Below are positions 41,169 to 49,844 of a stretch of 64,000 nt of DNA, piece after piece. The notes under the pieces are model-generated. The model saw only the letters and a list, made by a program, of their open reading frames with translations, made no database searches and was not told the origin of the DNA. Position 1 is the first letter of the stretch. Every line of letters begins with the position of its first letter. The stretch comes from Bordetella pseudohinzii (GTDB lineage Bacteria > Pseudomonadota > Gammaproteobacteria > Burkholderiales > Burkholderiaceae_B). Position numbers and translations under genes: made by a program. The stretch lies in NCBI RefSeq assembly GCF_000657795.2, contig NZ_JHEP02000015.1, positions 48,304 through 112,303 of the forward strand, given 5' to 3'.

Positions 41169-42820
41169 GCGCCCTGGTATCGGTTTCCCATCTTTGCCTC
41201 ACGGTCGGCCGCGGCGGGCGCGAGATCGTCAGCGATGTTTCCTTCGAGGTCGCGCCCGGCGAGATGGTCGGCATTGTCGGCGAGTCGGGCAGCGGCAAGA
41301 CGCAGGCCGCCCGCGCCATCCTGGGCCTGACGCCGCAGCCGCTTGTGGTCAGCGGCGGCCAGATCCTGTTCGAGGGCCAGGACATCGTCAAGGCCAGCCA
41401 GGCGGAACTGCGCAAGCTGCGCGGCGCGCGCATCGGCATGGTGTTCCAGGAGCCCATGACCTCGCTGAACCCGTCCATGCCCATCGGCCGCCAGCTGGAC
41501 GAGGGCCTGGCCCTGCACCGCAAGGATCTCAAGCCCGAGGCGCGGCGCGAACGCATCCTGGAGATGCTGCGCCGCGTCGGCATCCGCGATCCCAAGGCCG
41601 CGATGACGGCCTGGCCGCATGAGTTCTCCGGCGGCATGCGCCAGCGCATGATGCTGGCCTCGGTGATGCTGCTGGAGCCGGCGCTCCTGCTGGCCGACGA
41701 GCCGACCACGGCGCTGGATGCGGTCGTGCAGCGCGATGTGCTGGAACTCATGGTGGACCTGACGCGCGAGCACAATACCGCCGTGCTGATGATCAGCCAC
41801 GACCTGCCCATGGTGGCGCGCTACACCGAGCGCATGGTGGTGATGCGCCATGGCAAGGTGGTCGAGACCGGCCGCACCGACGCCATCCTGGCGCGTCCGC
41901 GCGAGGACTACACGCGCAAGCTGCTCGATGCCATGCCTCGCCGCCAGGCCGCGCGCCCGCCTATTGTCTCGCCGCCCATCGTCGAGGTCAGGAATCTGGT
42001 GATCGACTATCGCGGCCATCAGCGCCTGTTTTCGCGCACGGCGGGCAAGCGGGCCCTGTCGGGTATCGACCTGCAGGTGCGTCCGCGCGAAGTGGTGGCG
42101 GTCGTGGGCGGCTCGGGCTCGGGCAAGACCACGCTGGGCCGCGCCATTGCCGGTCTGCTGGCGCCGACTTCGGGCGAGATCCTGTTTCGGGGGCAGCCGG
42201 TCAGCCGGCGTTCGGCCGGCTGGGCCGATTACCGCCTGAATTGCCAGATGGTGTTCCAGGACCCGTATTCTTCGCTCAATCCGCGCATGACCATAGGCCA
42301 GCTGGTGGGCGAAGGTCTGCGCTTGCTGCAAGGCATGAGCGAGCGCGACAAACAGCGGCGGGTCGATGAGGTGCTGGCCGAAGTCGGCCTGGGTTCGGAG
42401 TATGCCGCGCGCTATCCGCACGAGCTGTCGGGCGGACAGCGCCAGCGCGTGGCGATCGCGCGAGCGGTGGTGCGGCGTCCGGCCTTTGTCATCGCCGATG
42501 AACCGGTGTCGGCGCTGGATGTCACGGTGCGGGCCCAGGTGCTGGACTTGTTCGCCGACCTGCAGGAGAAGCATGGCTTTTCCTGCCTGTTCATCAGCCA
42601 TGACCTGGGCGTGGTCGAGCAGGTGGCCGACCGCGTGATCGTGATGCGCGACGGCGCCATCGTGGAACAGGGCCGGCGCGACGAGGTGTTCGACCATCCG
42701 CGCGAGGAGTACACGCGCACGCTGCTGCGCGCGATTCCGGCGCTGGAGCCGGTGGACACCGGCGGGGTGCGGCTGCGCTGGCGGCTGGACGGTGAAATGC
42801 CTCGGGCCGCGCAGGCCTGA
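41165..42820 (+). CDS. ABC transporter ATPase, fused DppD-DppF type
   Basis: 551 residues with two complete nucleotide-binding domains in one chain. The first (about 1-250) has Walker A GESGSGKT, the signature EFSGGMRQRMMLA and LLLADEPTTALD. The second (about 270-530) has GGSGSGKTT, LSGGQRQRVAIARA and VIADEPVSALD. In the well-known Dpp/Opp systems these are two proteins; the fusion saves separate D and F subunits and is common in proteobacterial relatives. It drives the DppBC-like pore encoded upstream. Confidence 0.94.
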   Translation: MSALVSVSHLCLTVGRGGREIVSDVSFEVAPGEMVGIVGESGSGKTQAARAILGLTPQPLVVSGGQILFEGQDIVKASQAELRKLRGARIGMVFQEPMTSLNPSMPIGRQLDEGLALHRKDLKPEARRERILEMLRRVGIRDPKAAMTAWPHEFSGGMRQRMMLASVMLLEPALLLADEPTTALDAVVQRDVLELMVDLTREHNTAVLMISHDLPMVARYTERMVVMRHGKVVETGRTDAILARPREDYTRKLLDAMPRRQAARPPIVSPPIVEVRNLVIDYRGHQRLFSRTAGKRALSGIDLQVRPREVVAVVGGSGSGKTTLGRAIAGLLAPTSGEILFRGQPVSRRSAGWADYRLNCQMVFQDPYSSLNPRMTIGQLVGEGLRLLQGMSERDKQRRVDEVLAEVGLGSEYAARYPHELSGGQRQRVAIARAVVRRPAFVIADEPVSALDVTVRAQVLDLFADLQEKHGFSCLFISHDLGVVEQVADRVIVMRDGAIVEQGRRDEVFDHPREEYTRTLLRAIPALEPVDTGGVRLRWRLDGEMPRAAQA

Positions 42821-42906
42821 AAGAGGATGCAGGGCCGGTCCGGACCGATGTTGGCCGGACGGGCTTTTGCATAAAATGACTGGTTTCGACACGCGGGAGC
42901 GATTCA

Positions 42907-43527
42907 ATGCCCAAGGTGGCAGCCACGCAGCCAACCCTGGCCGACCGGATCGCCCGGGACATTCAGTCCGGGGTGTATGGGCCCGGGGCCTGGCTCAAGC
43001 AGATCGATTTGCAGGAGCGCTACGGCGCCAAGCGCCTGGATGTGCGGCGCGCGCTCGACCATCTGGCTGGCAAGCGGGTGATTTCGCACATCCCCAACCG
43101 GGGCTACCACGTGTATGTCCCGGATCCCGAGCTGCGCGACCAGATCCGCGATATCCGCGTCATTCTCGAAACCGGCGCCGCGGTCGACCTCATCCCCCAT
43201 GTCACCACGGCCAAGCTGCGCGCCTTGCGCACGCTGGCCGAGCGTTTTGCCGACATGCTCGACGACGGCACGCTGATGGAGCAATACGAGGTCAACCTGG
43301 CTTTCCACGCGGCGCTCTACGATATGTGCGCCAACCGCGAGCTGGTGGCCCTCATCCATGAGATGCGCGGCCGCTCGCCCTCGGCGCCGAGCGCCGAGTG
43401 GGTCACGCGCTCGCGCGTCGAGCAATCCGCCCGCGAACACTTCGAAATCGTCGACGCCGTCGAGGCCGGCGACCTCAAGCGCCTGCAGAAAATCATCACC
43501 GTGCACATCCGCCAGGACATTTCCTGA
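42907..43527 (+). CDS. GntR-family (FCD) transcriptional regulator
   Basis: 206 residues. The N-terminal winged helix (LADRIARDIQSGVYGPGAWL and RLDVRRALDHLAGKRVI) and the all-helical FCD effector domain (DQIRDIRVILETGAAVDLI, FHAALYDMCANRELVALIH) are clear. It lies between the ATPase and the binding-protein gene. It is the natural candidate to bind the two ATTGGCGCCAAT palindromes at 38435 and 43597 and respond to the transported compound. Confidence 0.92.
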   Translation: MPKVAATQPTLADRIARDIQSGVYGPGAWLKQIDLQERYGAKRLDVRRALDHLAGKRVISHIPNRGYHVYVPDPELRDQIRDIRVILETGAAVDLIPHVTTAKLRALRTLAERFADMLDDGTLMEQYEVNLAFHAALYDMCANRELVALIHEMRGRSPSAPSAEWVTRSRVEQSAREHFEIVDAVEAGDLKRLQKIITVHIRQDIS

Positions 43528-43596
43528 ACCGGCCTGGCCGGGGCAGGGATAGTCCGGATGGTGCCCTTGCCCCGCCGCCGCATAATAGCCACTGTT

Positions 43597-43608
43597 ATTG
43601 GCGCCAAT
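43597..43608. promoter_or_regulatory. palindromic operator upstream of the binding-protein gene
   Basis: attggcgccaat, identical to the core of the palindrome at 38435-38450. It sits 33 bases upstream of the binding-protein ATG, just after cataat (43581-43586), a plausible -10 element. Binding there would block transcription. Confidence 0.6.
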
Positions 43609-43640
43609 TTATGTACCAATGGTGCCTGCATGGAGCTTTC

Positions 43641-45197
43641 ATGATCTTGATCTCTCGCCCCTTGGGCGCGCTGGGCGCGCTGGGCGCCGCCCTGGCGCTT
43701 GCCGGCGCCGCGCAGGCCGCCACCTTGACCATCGCCGAACCGGCCGACATCCGCTCGACCAATCCCGGCGTCAACCGCGACAACACCACCGACGGCGTGG
43801 TGCTCAACATGGTCGAAGGCCTGGTGGGTTATCGCGAGGACGGCTCCGTGGGGCCGTTGCTGGCCAAGTCGGTGGACGTATCCGGAGACGGCCTGGTCTA
43901 TACCTTCAAGCTGCGCGAGGGCGTCAAGTTCCATAATGGCGCGACCCTGACCTCGGCCGACGTGCTGTGGAATTGGCAGCGCTATATGGACCCCAAGACG
44001 GATTGGCGCTGCCGCAGCGATTTTGACGGCCGCAACGACCTCAAGGTGACCGAGGTCAGCGCCCCGGACGCGCATACGGTGGTCATGAAGATCAGCCATA
44101 AGTCGGCCGTCTTCCTGGACTCGCTGGCCCGCACCGATTGCGGCATGACCGCCATCGTGCACAAGGATTCGGTCAAGGCCGATGGCGGCTGGGACAAGCC
44201 CATCGGCACCGGGCCCTTCAAGTTCCGCGAATGGAAACGCGGCGAATACACCCTGCTTGACGCCTTCAAGGAATACCAGTCGCCGGCCGGCGACAAGCCC
44301 GACGGCTATGTGGGCCGCAAGCGCCCGCTGGTCGACGAGGTGAAGTTCCTTGTGGTGCCGGATCCCTCGACGGCCAAGGCCGGCTTGCTCTCCGGCGCCG
44401 TGGACGCCAGCCAGATCACCAATAGCGACGCCGGGCAGCTGCGCGCCAATCCCACGCTGCATGTTTTCGTGCCGCACGACGCCACCAAGCATGTGCTGCT
44501 GCTGCAGACGCGCGATCCGCTGCTCAAGAATGTGAAGCTGCGTCAGGCCATTGCCTCGGCGCTGGATGTGCCGCAGATCGTGCAAGCCGCCTCCGAAGGC
44601 CTGGGCACGCTGAACAGCTCGGCCGTGCCGGCCGGATCGGCCTACTACAGCCAGGCGCAGAAGCGCAGCTACGCCTACGATCCCGCGCGCACGCAGCAGC
44701 TGCTCAAGGAAGCGGGTTACAAGGGCGAGCCCATCGTCATCTACGCCAACAAGCGCGCCCATGTGCCCAGCTATCAGATCGCCGTCATGTCCCAGGCCAT
44801 GCTGCAGGCCGCCGGCGTCAATGCGCAGATCGAGGTGATCGAATGGGCCACGCAGCTGGACCGCTACAACTCCGGCAAGTACCAGATCAGTTCGTTTAGT
44901 TATTCCTCGCGCCTGGATCCGGCCCTGAGCTATGAACAGTTCGCCGGCGACAAGGACAAGCAGCCGCGCAAGGTCTGGGAGGATCCCAAGGCGCTGGGGC
45001 TGATCGACGCCAGCTTTCTGGAGTCCGATCCCGCCAAGCGACAGGCGCTGTTCGACCAGCTGCATGGCCTGATGCTGGAGCAGGTGCCGCTGATCATTTT
45101 CTTCAATGGCGCCGACGCCTGGGCCGTGAACAAGCGCGTCAGCGGGTTTTCCGCCTGGGAGGGCAAGCCCCTGGCCTGGGAGGCCGCCATCCGCTGA
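43641..45197 (+). CDS. periplasmic substrate-binding protein (DppA/OppA family)
   Basis: 518 residues. ATG 43641 has GGAG five bases upstream (an ATG at 43611 is in frame but less favoured). A Sec signal ends AAQAA. The SBP family 5 fold is seen in VLNMVEGLVGYREDG, YTFKLREGVKFHNGATLTSADV (in part) and the IGTGPFKFREWKRGEY motif. It captures peptides or related solutes for the permease/ATPase set upstream. Separation from them by the regulator and its own palindrome suggests a separate promoter, allowing higher expression of the receptor. Confidence 0.93.
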   Translation: MILISRPLGALGALGAALALAGAAQAATLTIAEPADIRSTNPGVNRDNTTDGVVLNMVEGLVGYREDGSVGPLLAKSVDVSGDGLVYTFKLREGVKFHNGATLTSADVLWNWQRYMDPKTDWRCRSDFDGRNDLKVTEVSAPDAHTVVMKISHKSAVFLDSLARTDCGMTAIVHKDSVKADGGWDKPIGTGPFKFREWKRGEYTLLDAFKEYQSPAGDKPDGYVGRKRPLVDEVKFLVVPDPSTAKAGLLSGAVDASQITNSDAGQLRANPTLHVFVPHDATKHVLLLQTRDPLLKNVKLRQAIASALDVPQIVQAASEGLGTLNSSAVPAGSAYYSQAQKRSYAYDPARTQQLLKEAGYKGEPIVIYANKRAHVPSYQIAVMSQAMLQAAGVNAQIEVIEWATQLDRYNSGKYQISSFSYSSRLDPALSYEQFAGDKDKQPRKVWEDPKALGLIDASFLESDPAKRQALFDQLHGLMLEQVPLIIFFNGADAWAVNKRVSGFSAWEGKPLAWEAAIR

Positions 45198-45243
45198 TGC
45201 CTGCCTGGCGGGCGTTCGTCCCCAAGCCCGGTCTCGGCCGGGC

Positions 45244-45285
45244 TTGACCTTTATCAAGGTCCGCCGGGCCCTTCCTGACTACCAT
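45244..45285 (+). promoter_or_regulatory. FNR-type promoter without a protein gene
   Basis: TTGAC-cttt-ATCAA (45244-45257) matches the FNR/ANR site TTGAT-N4-ATCAA in nine of ten positions. TACCAT at 45280-45285 is a -10-like hexamer at the distance of a class II FNR promoter (site centred at -41.5), which places the start at about 45292. A strong terminator follows at 45346-45378, before the next gene. Confidence 0.5.
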
Positions 45286-45291
45286 GGGTTT

Positions 45292-45378
45292 GTCGCGGCT
45301 TCCCCGAACCGGTCGCGACAATTCGCAATAGGAACCTCGAGTTGGCCCTGGAGGCTTGCCTCCAGGGCACTTTTTTTG
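45292..45378 (+). ncRNA. candidate small RNA under FNR-type control (~87 nt)
   Basis: The predicted transcript starts with a hairpin. gtcgcggct (45292-45300) pairs with ggtcgcgac (45312-45320, two G-T pairs) and presents the C-rich loop TTCCCCGAACC. A single-stranded linker (about 45321-45345) follows, then a perfect ten-base terminator stem with a seven-T tail. Loops rich in C often base-pair with ribosome-binding sites, and a U-rich tail suits Hfq. No frame in this stretch has a ribosome-binding site. The alternative is that the terminator simply serves the binding-protein gene upstream. Prediction from sequence only. Confidence 0.4.
45346..45378 (+). terminator. strong rho-independent terminator
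   Basis: gccctggagg (45346-45355) and cctccagggc (45360-45369), loop CTTG, then ACTTTTTTT. Perfect ten-base stem. Confidence 0.92.
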
Positions 45379-45427
45379 GTCGGGCGGCATGGCTTATAGT
45401 GACGCAACGGGGTCACTGCGAGATGCC

Positions 45428-47530
45428 ATGCTGATCAATATGCTGTTGCTCCTGGCCTGCCTGCTGGCCATCATTTCGCTGGTGCAGGCCGTGGCGGCGA
45501 GGCTGGTGCTGCCCGAGGCCAGCATGCTCTGCCTGGTCGGCATCGGCATGGCGGCGCTCTATGCCTGGCTCACCTCCTCTGCGCCTCACGAGCAGCGCCT
45601 GTTCTTCGATCCCATCATCGCGCCCACGCTGCCGGCGCAAGCCTATCTGTGGATTTTCCTGCCGCCGCTGTTGTTCCAGGCGGCGCTGGCCGTGGATGTG
45701 CGCGAACTGCTGGTCGATGTCGCGCCCGTGCTGCTGCTGGCCGTGGTGGCGGTGTTTGTCTCCACCGCCGTGGTCGGCCTGGCCGTGGCCTGGCTGGGCG
45801 CGGGCGGGCTGGCCGCCGGCCTGCTGCTGGGCGCGGTCATCGCCACCACCGATCCTTCCGCCGTGATCGCCATCTTCGAGCGCGTGGGCGCGCCGGCCAG
45901 GCTTACCCGCCTGGTCGAAGGCGAAAGCCTGCTCAACGACGCGGCGGCCATCGCCATCTCCACCGTGCTGGCGGCTTATCTGACGGGCGACGCGGCCACG
46001 GCCACGCCGGCCGCCGGTCTGAAGCAGCTGGCATGGACCTTTCTTGGCGGCCTGGTCTTCGGCGGCCTGGCGGGCCGGCTGGGCGTGGCCTGCTTTCCTT
46101 TCATGGGCGCGCGCGGCAAGGCCGAAATCGCCCTGAGCCTGGCCCTGCCTTACCCCATTTATCTCGTGGCCGACCACTACCTGGGCCTGTCCGGCGTGGT
46201 GGCCGTGGTGGCGGCCGGCCTGGTGGTCAGCGGCATGGCGCCCACGCGGCTGCCGCCCGTGCTCTGGGGCCATATGCGCATCGTGTGGGACCAGGTGGCC
46301 GCCATCGCCGGCGCGGCGGTGTATCTGCTGGCCGCGCTGCGCATCCCCTATCTGCTGGAGGGAGCCACGCTGCGCGACCTGCTCGTCCTGCCCATCGTGG
46401 TGCTGGCCGCCCTGGGCGCGCGCATGATGGTGCTCTTCGGTCTGTTTCCGCTGCTTAGCCGCTATAAGCTGGCCGAACCCATCAGCTCGGCCTACAAGCT
46501 GGCGATCACCTGGGGCGGGCTGCGCGGCGCCGTCACCCTGGTGCTGGCGTTGGGCATCGCCGAGTCGTCGCAACTGCCCACCGAGACGCGGCATTTCATT
46601 GCCATCCTGGCGACCGGCTTCGTGCTGTTCAGCCTCTTCGTCAATGGATCGACGCTCAGCAAAGTGATCCAGATGCTGGGGCTGAGCCGCCTGTCGCCGC
46701 AGGACGAGGCCTTGCAGCAGCAGGCTTTGCGCCTGTCGGCCGAAGAGGTGGGCCGCGCCGTGCAGGCCGCCGCGGCGGCGTTTCGCATCGACGCCAAAGT
46801 GGCCGACGAGGTCAGCGCCGAGTACCGGCGCGACATGGACTTGAGCGCCGCGGCGCTGGACCTGGACAGCGCCATCTCGGAGCGCGACCGCCTGTCCATT
46901 GGCCTGGTCGCCCTGGCCGCCAAGGAGCACGACCTGATCCCGCAGTATGGCGAGGGCGTGCTGACCGTCGCCAACCTGGACGCCATGATGCGCAATGCCG
47001 GCCTGATGCGCGATGCGGCGCGCAGTGAAGGCCGCCTGGGCTACAACCGCGCCGCGCGCCGCATCCTGGCCACCACCTGGGTCGACCGCCTGGTGCATTG
47101 GCTGCACGAGAAACTGCATATCGACTACCCGCTCATCTACCGGCTGAGCAACCGCTTCGAGCTGCTGGTGTGCCGGCGCGCGGTGCTCGAACAGCTGCGC
47201 GACTATGTGCGCCAGAGCATGGTGCCGCTGTTGGGCTCGCGCATGGGCGATGTGCTGCAGAACGTGCTGCAGACGCGCATCGATTCGGCCAACGAGGCGC
47301 TGACCGAATTGCGCACCCATTACGGCCAATACACGGCCGTGCTGGAGCGGCGGCTACTGGTGCTGTATGCGCTGCGCGACGGCCGGGAGCAGATGGAGCG
47401 CATGATGGCCGAGCATTCGATCTCCAAGGAGGTCTACGACTGGGTGATGCGCGAGATCGACCAGGCCTGGAAGAAGGGCATACGCCGTCCGCGGCTGCAT
47501 GGCCATCATGGCGACGCATCCCGCTCCTGA
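45428..47530 (+). CDS. CPA1-family Na+/H+ antiporter with long cytoplasmic tail
   Basis: About 700 residues. Roughly twelve membrane segments fill residues 1-400 with the family's acidic sites: ATTDPSAVIAIFERVG and VEGESLLNDAAAIAIS near 150-190. WGGLRGAVTLVLALGIAES comes near 365. A long, charged, helical C-terminal domain (about 410-690) resembles regulatory tails of NhaP/eukaryote-like exchangers. Start choice is between ATG 45428, which opens the first membrane segment, and ATG 45389; neither has a strong ribosome-binding site. It exchanges Na+ or K+ for protons. It converges on a DcrB-like gene. Confidence 0.92.
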   Translation: MLINMLLLLACLLAIISLVQAVAARLVLPEASMLCLVGIGMAALYAWLTSSAPHEQRLFFDPIIAPTLPAQAYLWIFLPPLLFQAALAVDVRELLVDVAPVLLLAVVAVFVSTAVVGLAVAWLGAGGLAAGLLLGAVIATTDPSAVIAIFERVGAPARLTRLVEGESLLNDAAAIAISTVLAAYLTGDAATATPAAGLKQLAWTFLGGLVFGGLAGRLGVACFPFMGARGKAEIALSLALPYPIYLVADHYLGLSGVVAVVAAGLVVSGMAPTRLPPVLWGHMRIVWDQVAAIAGAAVYLLAALRIPYLLEGATLRDLLVLPIVVLAALGARMMVLFGLFPLLSRYKLAEPISSAYKLAITWGGLRGAVTLVLALGIAESSQLPTETRHFIAILATGFVLFSLFVNGSTLSKVIQMLGLSRLSPQDEALQQQALRLSAEEVGRAVQAAAAAFRIDAKVADEVSAEYRRDMDLSAAALDLDSAISERDRLSIGLVALAAKEHDLIPQYGEGVLTVANLDAMMRNAGLMRDAARSEGRLGYNRAARRILATTWVDRLVHWLHEKLHIDYPLIYRLSNRFELLVCRRAVLEQLRDYVRQSMVPLLGSRMGDVLQNVLQTRIDSANEALTELRTHYGQYTAVLERRLLVLYALRDGREQMERMMAEHSISKEVYDWVMREIDQAWKKGIRRPRLHGHHGDASRS

Positions 47531-47536
47531 GCGCGG

Positions 47537-48121
47537 TCAGCGCGGGGCGAGGGCGGCGACCTTGGCCGGCATGGAATCGAGCACGCGCTGCACCAGGCCG
47601 GCATGGCCCTGGGGATCATCCTCGCGCGAGACGATCTGCACCACCACCAGACGCGGGCCGGAGCCTGCCAGCAGGCTGGTGTTCAGCGTGGGAGTGCCTG
47701 CGAAACTGCCTTTGGCATCGATGCGGCGCAGGCCCAGGACGCCGGCGCGCAGCGCGTCTTCGCCCAAGGGCCGGTAGTCCGCCGAGGCCTGCTTCTGCTG
47801 GCTGACGAAACCCTGGGCCGCGCCGCTCAGGAACACCTTGTCATCGTCGGCGGCGGCCACTCCGCCGGGCGTGGGCGCTTCGCTCACCACGACGACTTGC
47901 CGCGCATCGGCGTTGACAAAGAGCCGCCCGCTGGCGCCGGCGGTGCCATCTTCGGCGCGGCCGGGCGGCAGATCGCTGGCGGTGAAACCGGCGGGCAGGT
48001 TGAACTTGAGCTTGCCTTGCAGCAGGCTGACCGCCTGCGGCGGCGCGGGCGCGGCCTCCTGGGCCTGGACGCCCAGCGCGCACAGCATCAAGGCCAGGCT
48101 GGTGAACAGACGGCGGTACAT
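47537..48121 (-). CDS. secreted DcrB-like protein
   Basis: 194 residues with a Sec signal (LFTSLALMLCALGVQAQ). KLKFNLPAGFTASDLPPG begins a mixed alpha/beta domain, and LVVVQIVSRE with HAGLVQRVLDSM ends it, as in the DcrB/DUF1795 group of periplasmic proteins. The role in this organism is unknown. It may be co-transcribed with the phospholipase gene 86 bases upstream. Confidence 0.7.
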   Translation of the reverse strand: MYRRLFTSLALMLCALGVQAQEAAPAPPQAVSLLQGKLKFNLPAGFTASDLPPGRAEDGTAGASGRLFVNADARQVVVVSEAPTPGGVAAADDDKVFLSGAAQGFVSQQKQASADYRPLGEDALRAGVLGLRRIDAKGSFAGTPTLNTSLLAGSGPRLVVVQIVSREDDPQGHAGLVQRVLDSMPAKVAALAPR

Positions 48122-48207
48122 GGCGGTCTCCGAATCGTCGGGCAGGCCAACATGCTACACGGCGCGGCGCTTCCGGGCCGTGACAAGATCTGTCTCGGGG
48201 ACGGATC

Positions 48208-49494
48208 TTAAGGCACGATGGACAGGCCGATACGGAACTGCGATTCGTTGCGCTGGTTATAGCCCAGCAGGGTTTCGCCGTAGCCGTTGAAGTACTGCAG
48301 GTGCAGATAGCCGTTCATATCCAGGAAAGTGCGCTTGAGCGGCCAGCTGAAATCCAGCTGGGTGGTGCGCCGCCGGCTGTCGCCCTGGCGGTACATGGCC
48401 GACACGACCGCGCCGCCGTCCTGCTCCCAGCGCAGCTTCCAGTCCACATGTCCGGCGTAGTCCGCATAGTCGCGGTTTTCGTCGGCCACGCCGAAATAGG
48501 CGCGCACGCGCGGCGCGAAGGACAGGGTGCTGCCGCCGCTCAGGCGGTAATAGAGCGCCGGTTCCACATAGGCGTCGTTGAGCGACCGCGAGTCCTCGCC
48601 GTCCTTGCCGTTGGAGCGGTGCTCGACCCCGGTATTGACGCCCGCGCGCCATGTCGCATCCGCGGAGGACCACAGGCGATCGGATTTCCAGAACAAGCTG
48701 GGATTGAAGGTGGTGTCGATGAAGGGCATCGAATCGCCTTGCAGATCCCACAGCGAGGTCTGGGTGTATCCCAGATAAAAGTTCTCGAACCAGCGCGGAT
48801 CGCGGCCGTCGGCCGGGCTGAAGAGCCGGTATTTGGCGCTCAGCTGGAAGCGCGCGGTCGTGCGCCCTCGCCAGCCGATGTCGAAATACATGGGTTCATA
48901 AGCCGATATGGCGCTGCGGAAGCGGTCAAAGCCCGAGTTCTGCGTGACGGCCTGTTCGCGCGCCACGCTGTCGGGCGCGGGGCCGCCTTGCGGCGAGGCT
49001 CCGGCGGCCACCACGGCCGCTTCGGGAACCGGCTGGCCGCTGCGCGCATCCGTCACGGGGACATCGGCCGATTGGCTGGCCAGCGTGCCAGCTTCGCGTC
49101 CGGTGGCATCCAGGGCCATGAGGGCCGGCTCGCCTTCGATGCTGACGGCCTGCAGGCCGCGGGCCGAGACGGGCACCACGGCCGCCCAGGACAGCCGCGC
49201 AAAATTATTGACCGGCACGCTCAGGGCCGAGGGATCTCCCTCCAGCCGCGCAAAGGTGCGCACCACCTGGCCTTGGGGATCGCGCCACTGCAGGACCAGC
49301 CGCGCGGGCGGCTCCCAGCGCGCCAGGTCGTTGCCGTCATTGAAGTAGACGGCCTCGATGCGTACGGTGTCGCCGGGGGCCGCGGAGGGGCGGTCCAGTC
49401 GATAGGAAACGCCTGCGGCGGCGGGCAGGCCGGCGGCCAGCAGGCCGGCCAGTGCTAGGGCGCGCAGGGCACCCGAGGCAGTCGCGTGGGACAT
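48208..49494 (-). CDS. pldA: outer-membrane phospholipase A
   Basis: 428 residues. A signal peptide (about 1-28) and an extra N-terminal domain (about 30-190) with a beta-rich, Ig-like look precede a 12-strand beta barrel. The OMPLA active site is complete in GVNTGVEHRSNGKDG followed by SRSLNDAYVEP: His and Ser in EHRSN and the Asn in SLND. The last residues (SQFRIGLSIVP) form the C-terminal strand. It hydrolyses phospholipids in the outer leaflet when the membrane is disturbed. The N-terminal extension makes it longer than the ~290-residue E. coli enzyme. Confidence 0.92.
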   Translation of the reverse strand: MSHATASGALRALALAGLLAAGLPAAAGVSYRLDRPSAAPGDTVRIEAVYFNDGNDLARWEPPARLVLQWRDPQGQVVRTFARLEGDPSALSVPVNNFARLSWAAVVPVSARGLQAVSIEGEPALMALDATGREAGTLASQSADVPVTDARSGQPVPEAAVVAAGASPQGGPAPDSVAREQAVTQNSGFDRFRSAISAYEPMYFDIGWRGRTTARFQLSAKYRLFSPADGRDPRWFENFYLGYTQTSLWDLQGDSMPFIDTTFNPSLFWKSDRLWSSADATWRAGVNTGVEHRSNGKDGEDSRSLNDAYVEPALYYRLSGGSTLSFAPRVRAYFGVADENRDYADYAGHVDWKLRWEQDGGAVVSAMYRQGDSRRRTTQLDFSWPLKRTFLDMNGYLHLQYFNGYGETLLGYNQRNESQFRIGLSIVP

Positions 49495-49770
49495 GGCTTA
49501 GAGATGGCAATAAAGACGGGGCAATTTAGCATTTTGTCCCGGCGCAATGTTCAACCGCTGCGTGCCGCGCGCAACCGCATGTAATGGACCTGTCACCCGC
49601 CCGCCGTGTTCGCGGGGCCGCGACTGCTCGCCGAACCGTCGCGCGCAACGGGTTACAATGCCGCGCGCTGCCCTTGGCCCGGCGGGATAGCGCCCTGTCT
49701 TCCGGGCCAGTGGTCACGCGCTGATATTACGATTGATAGAATTGCGTGGCTGGCAGTGTTTCATCGCGAT

Positions 49771-49844
49771 GCGACGGTAGCTCAGTTGGATAGAGCAACA
49801 GCCTTCTAAGCTGTGGGTCACAGGTTCGATTCCTGTCCGTCGCG
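49771..49844 (+). tRNA. tRNA-Arg (anticodon UCU)
   Basis: The acceptor gcgacgg pairs with ccgtcgc, discriminator G. The anticodon stem acagc/gctgt encloses loop CTTCTAA, giving UCU. The CCA end is not encoded (CAT follows). The 3' 27 bases overlap the end of the minus-strand MocA-like gene. Confidence 0.95.

Noticed and set aside
40772..42934. A 720-codon minus-strand open frame over the ABC ATPase
   Set aside because: Antisense of a clear double ATPase; no ribosome-binding site or motif.
45413..47329. A 638-codon minus-strand open frame under the antiporter gene
   Set aside because: Gln/His/Gly-rich antisense of a membrane protein; no domain.
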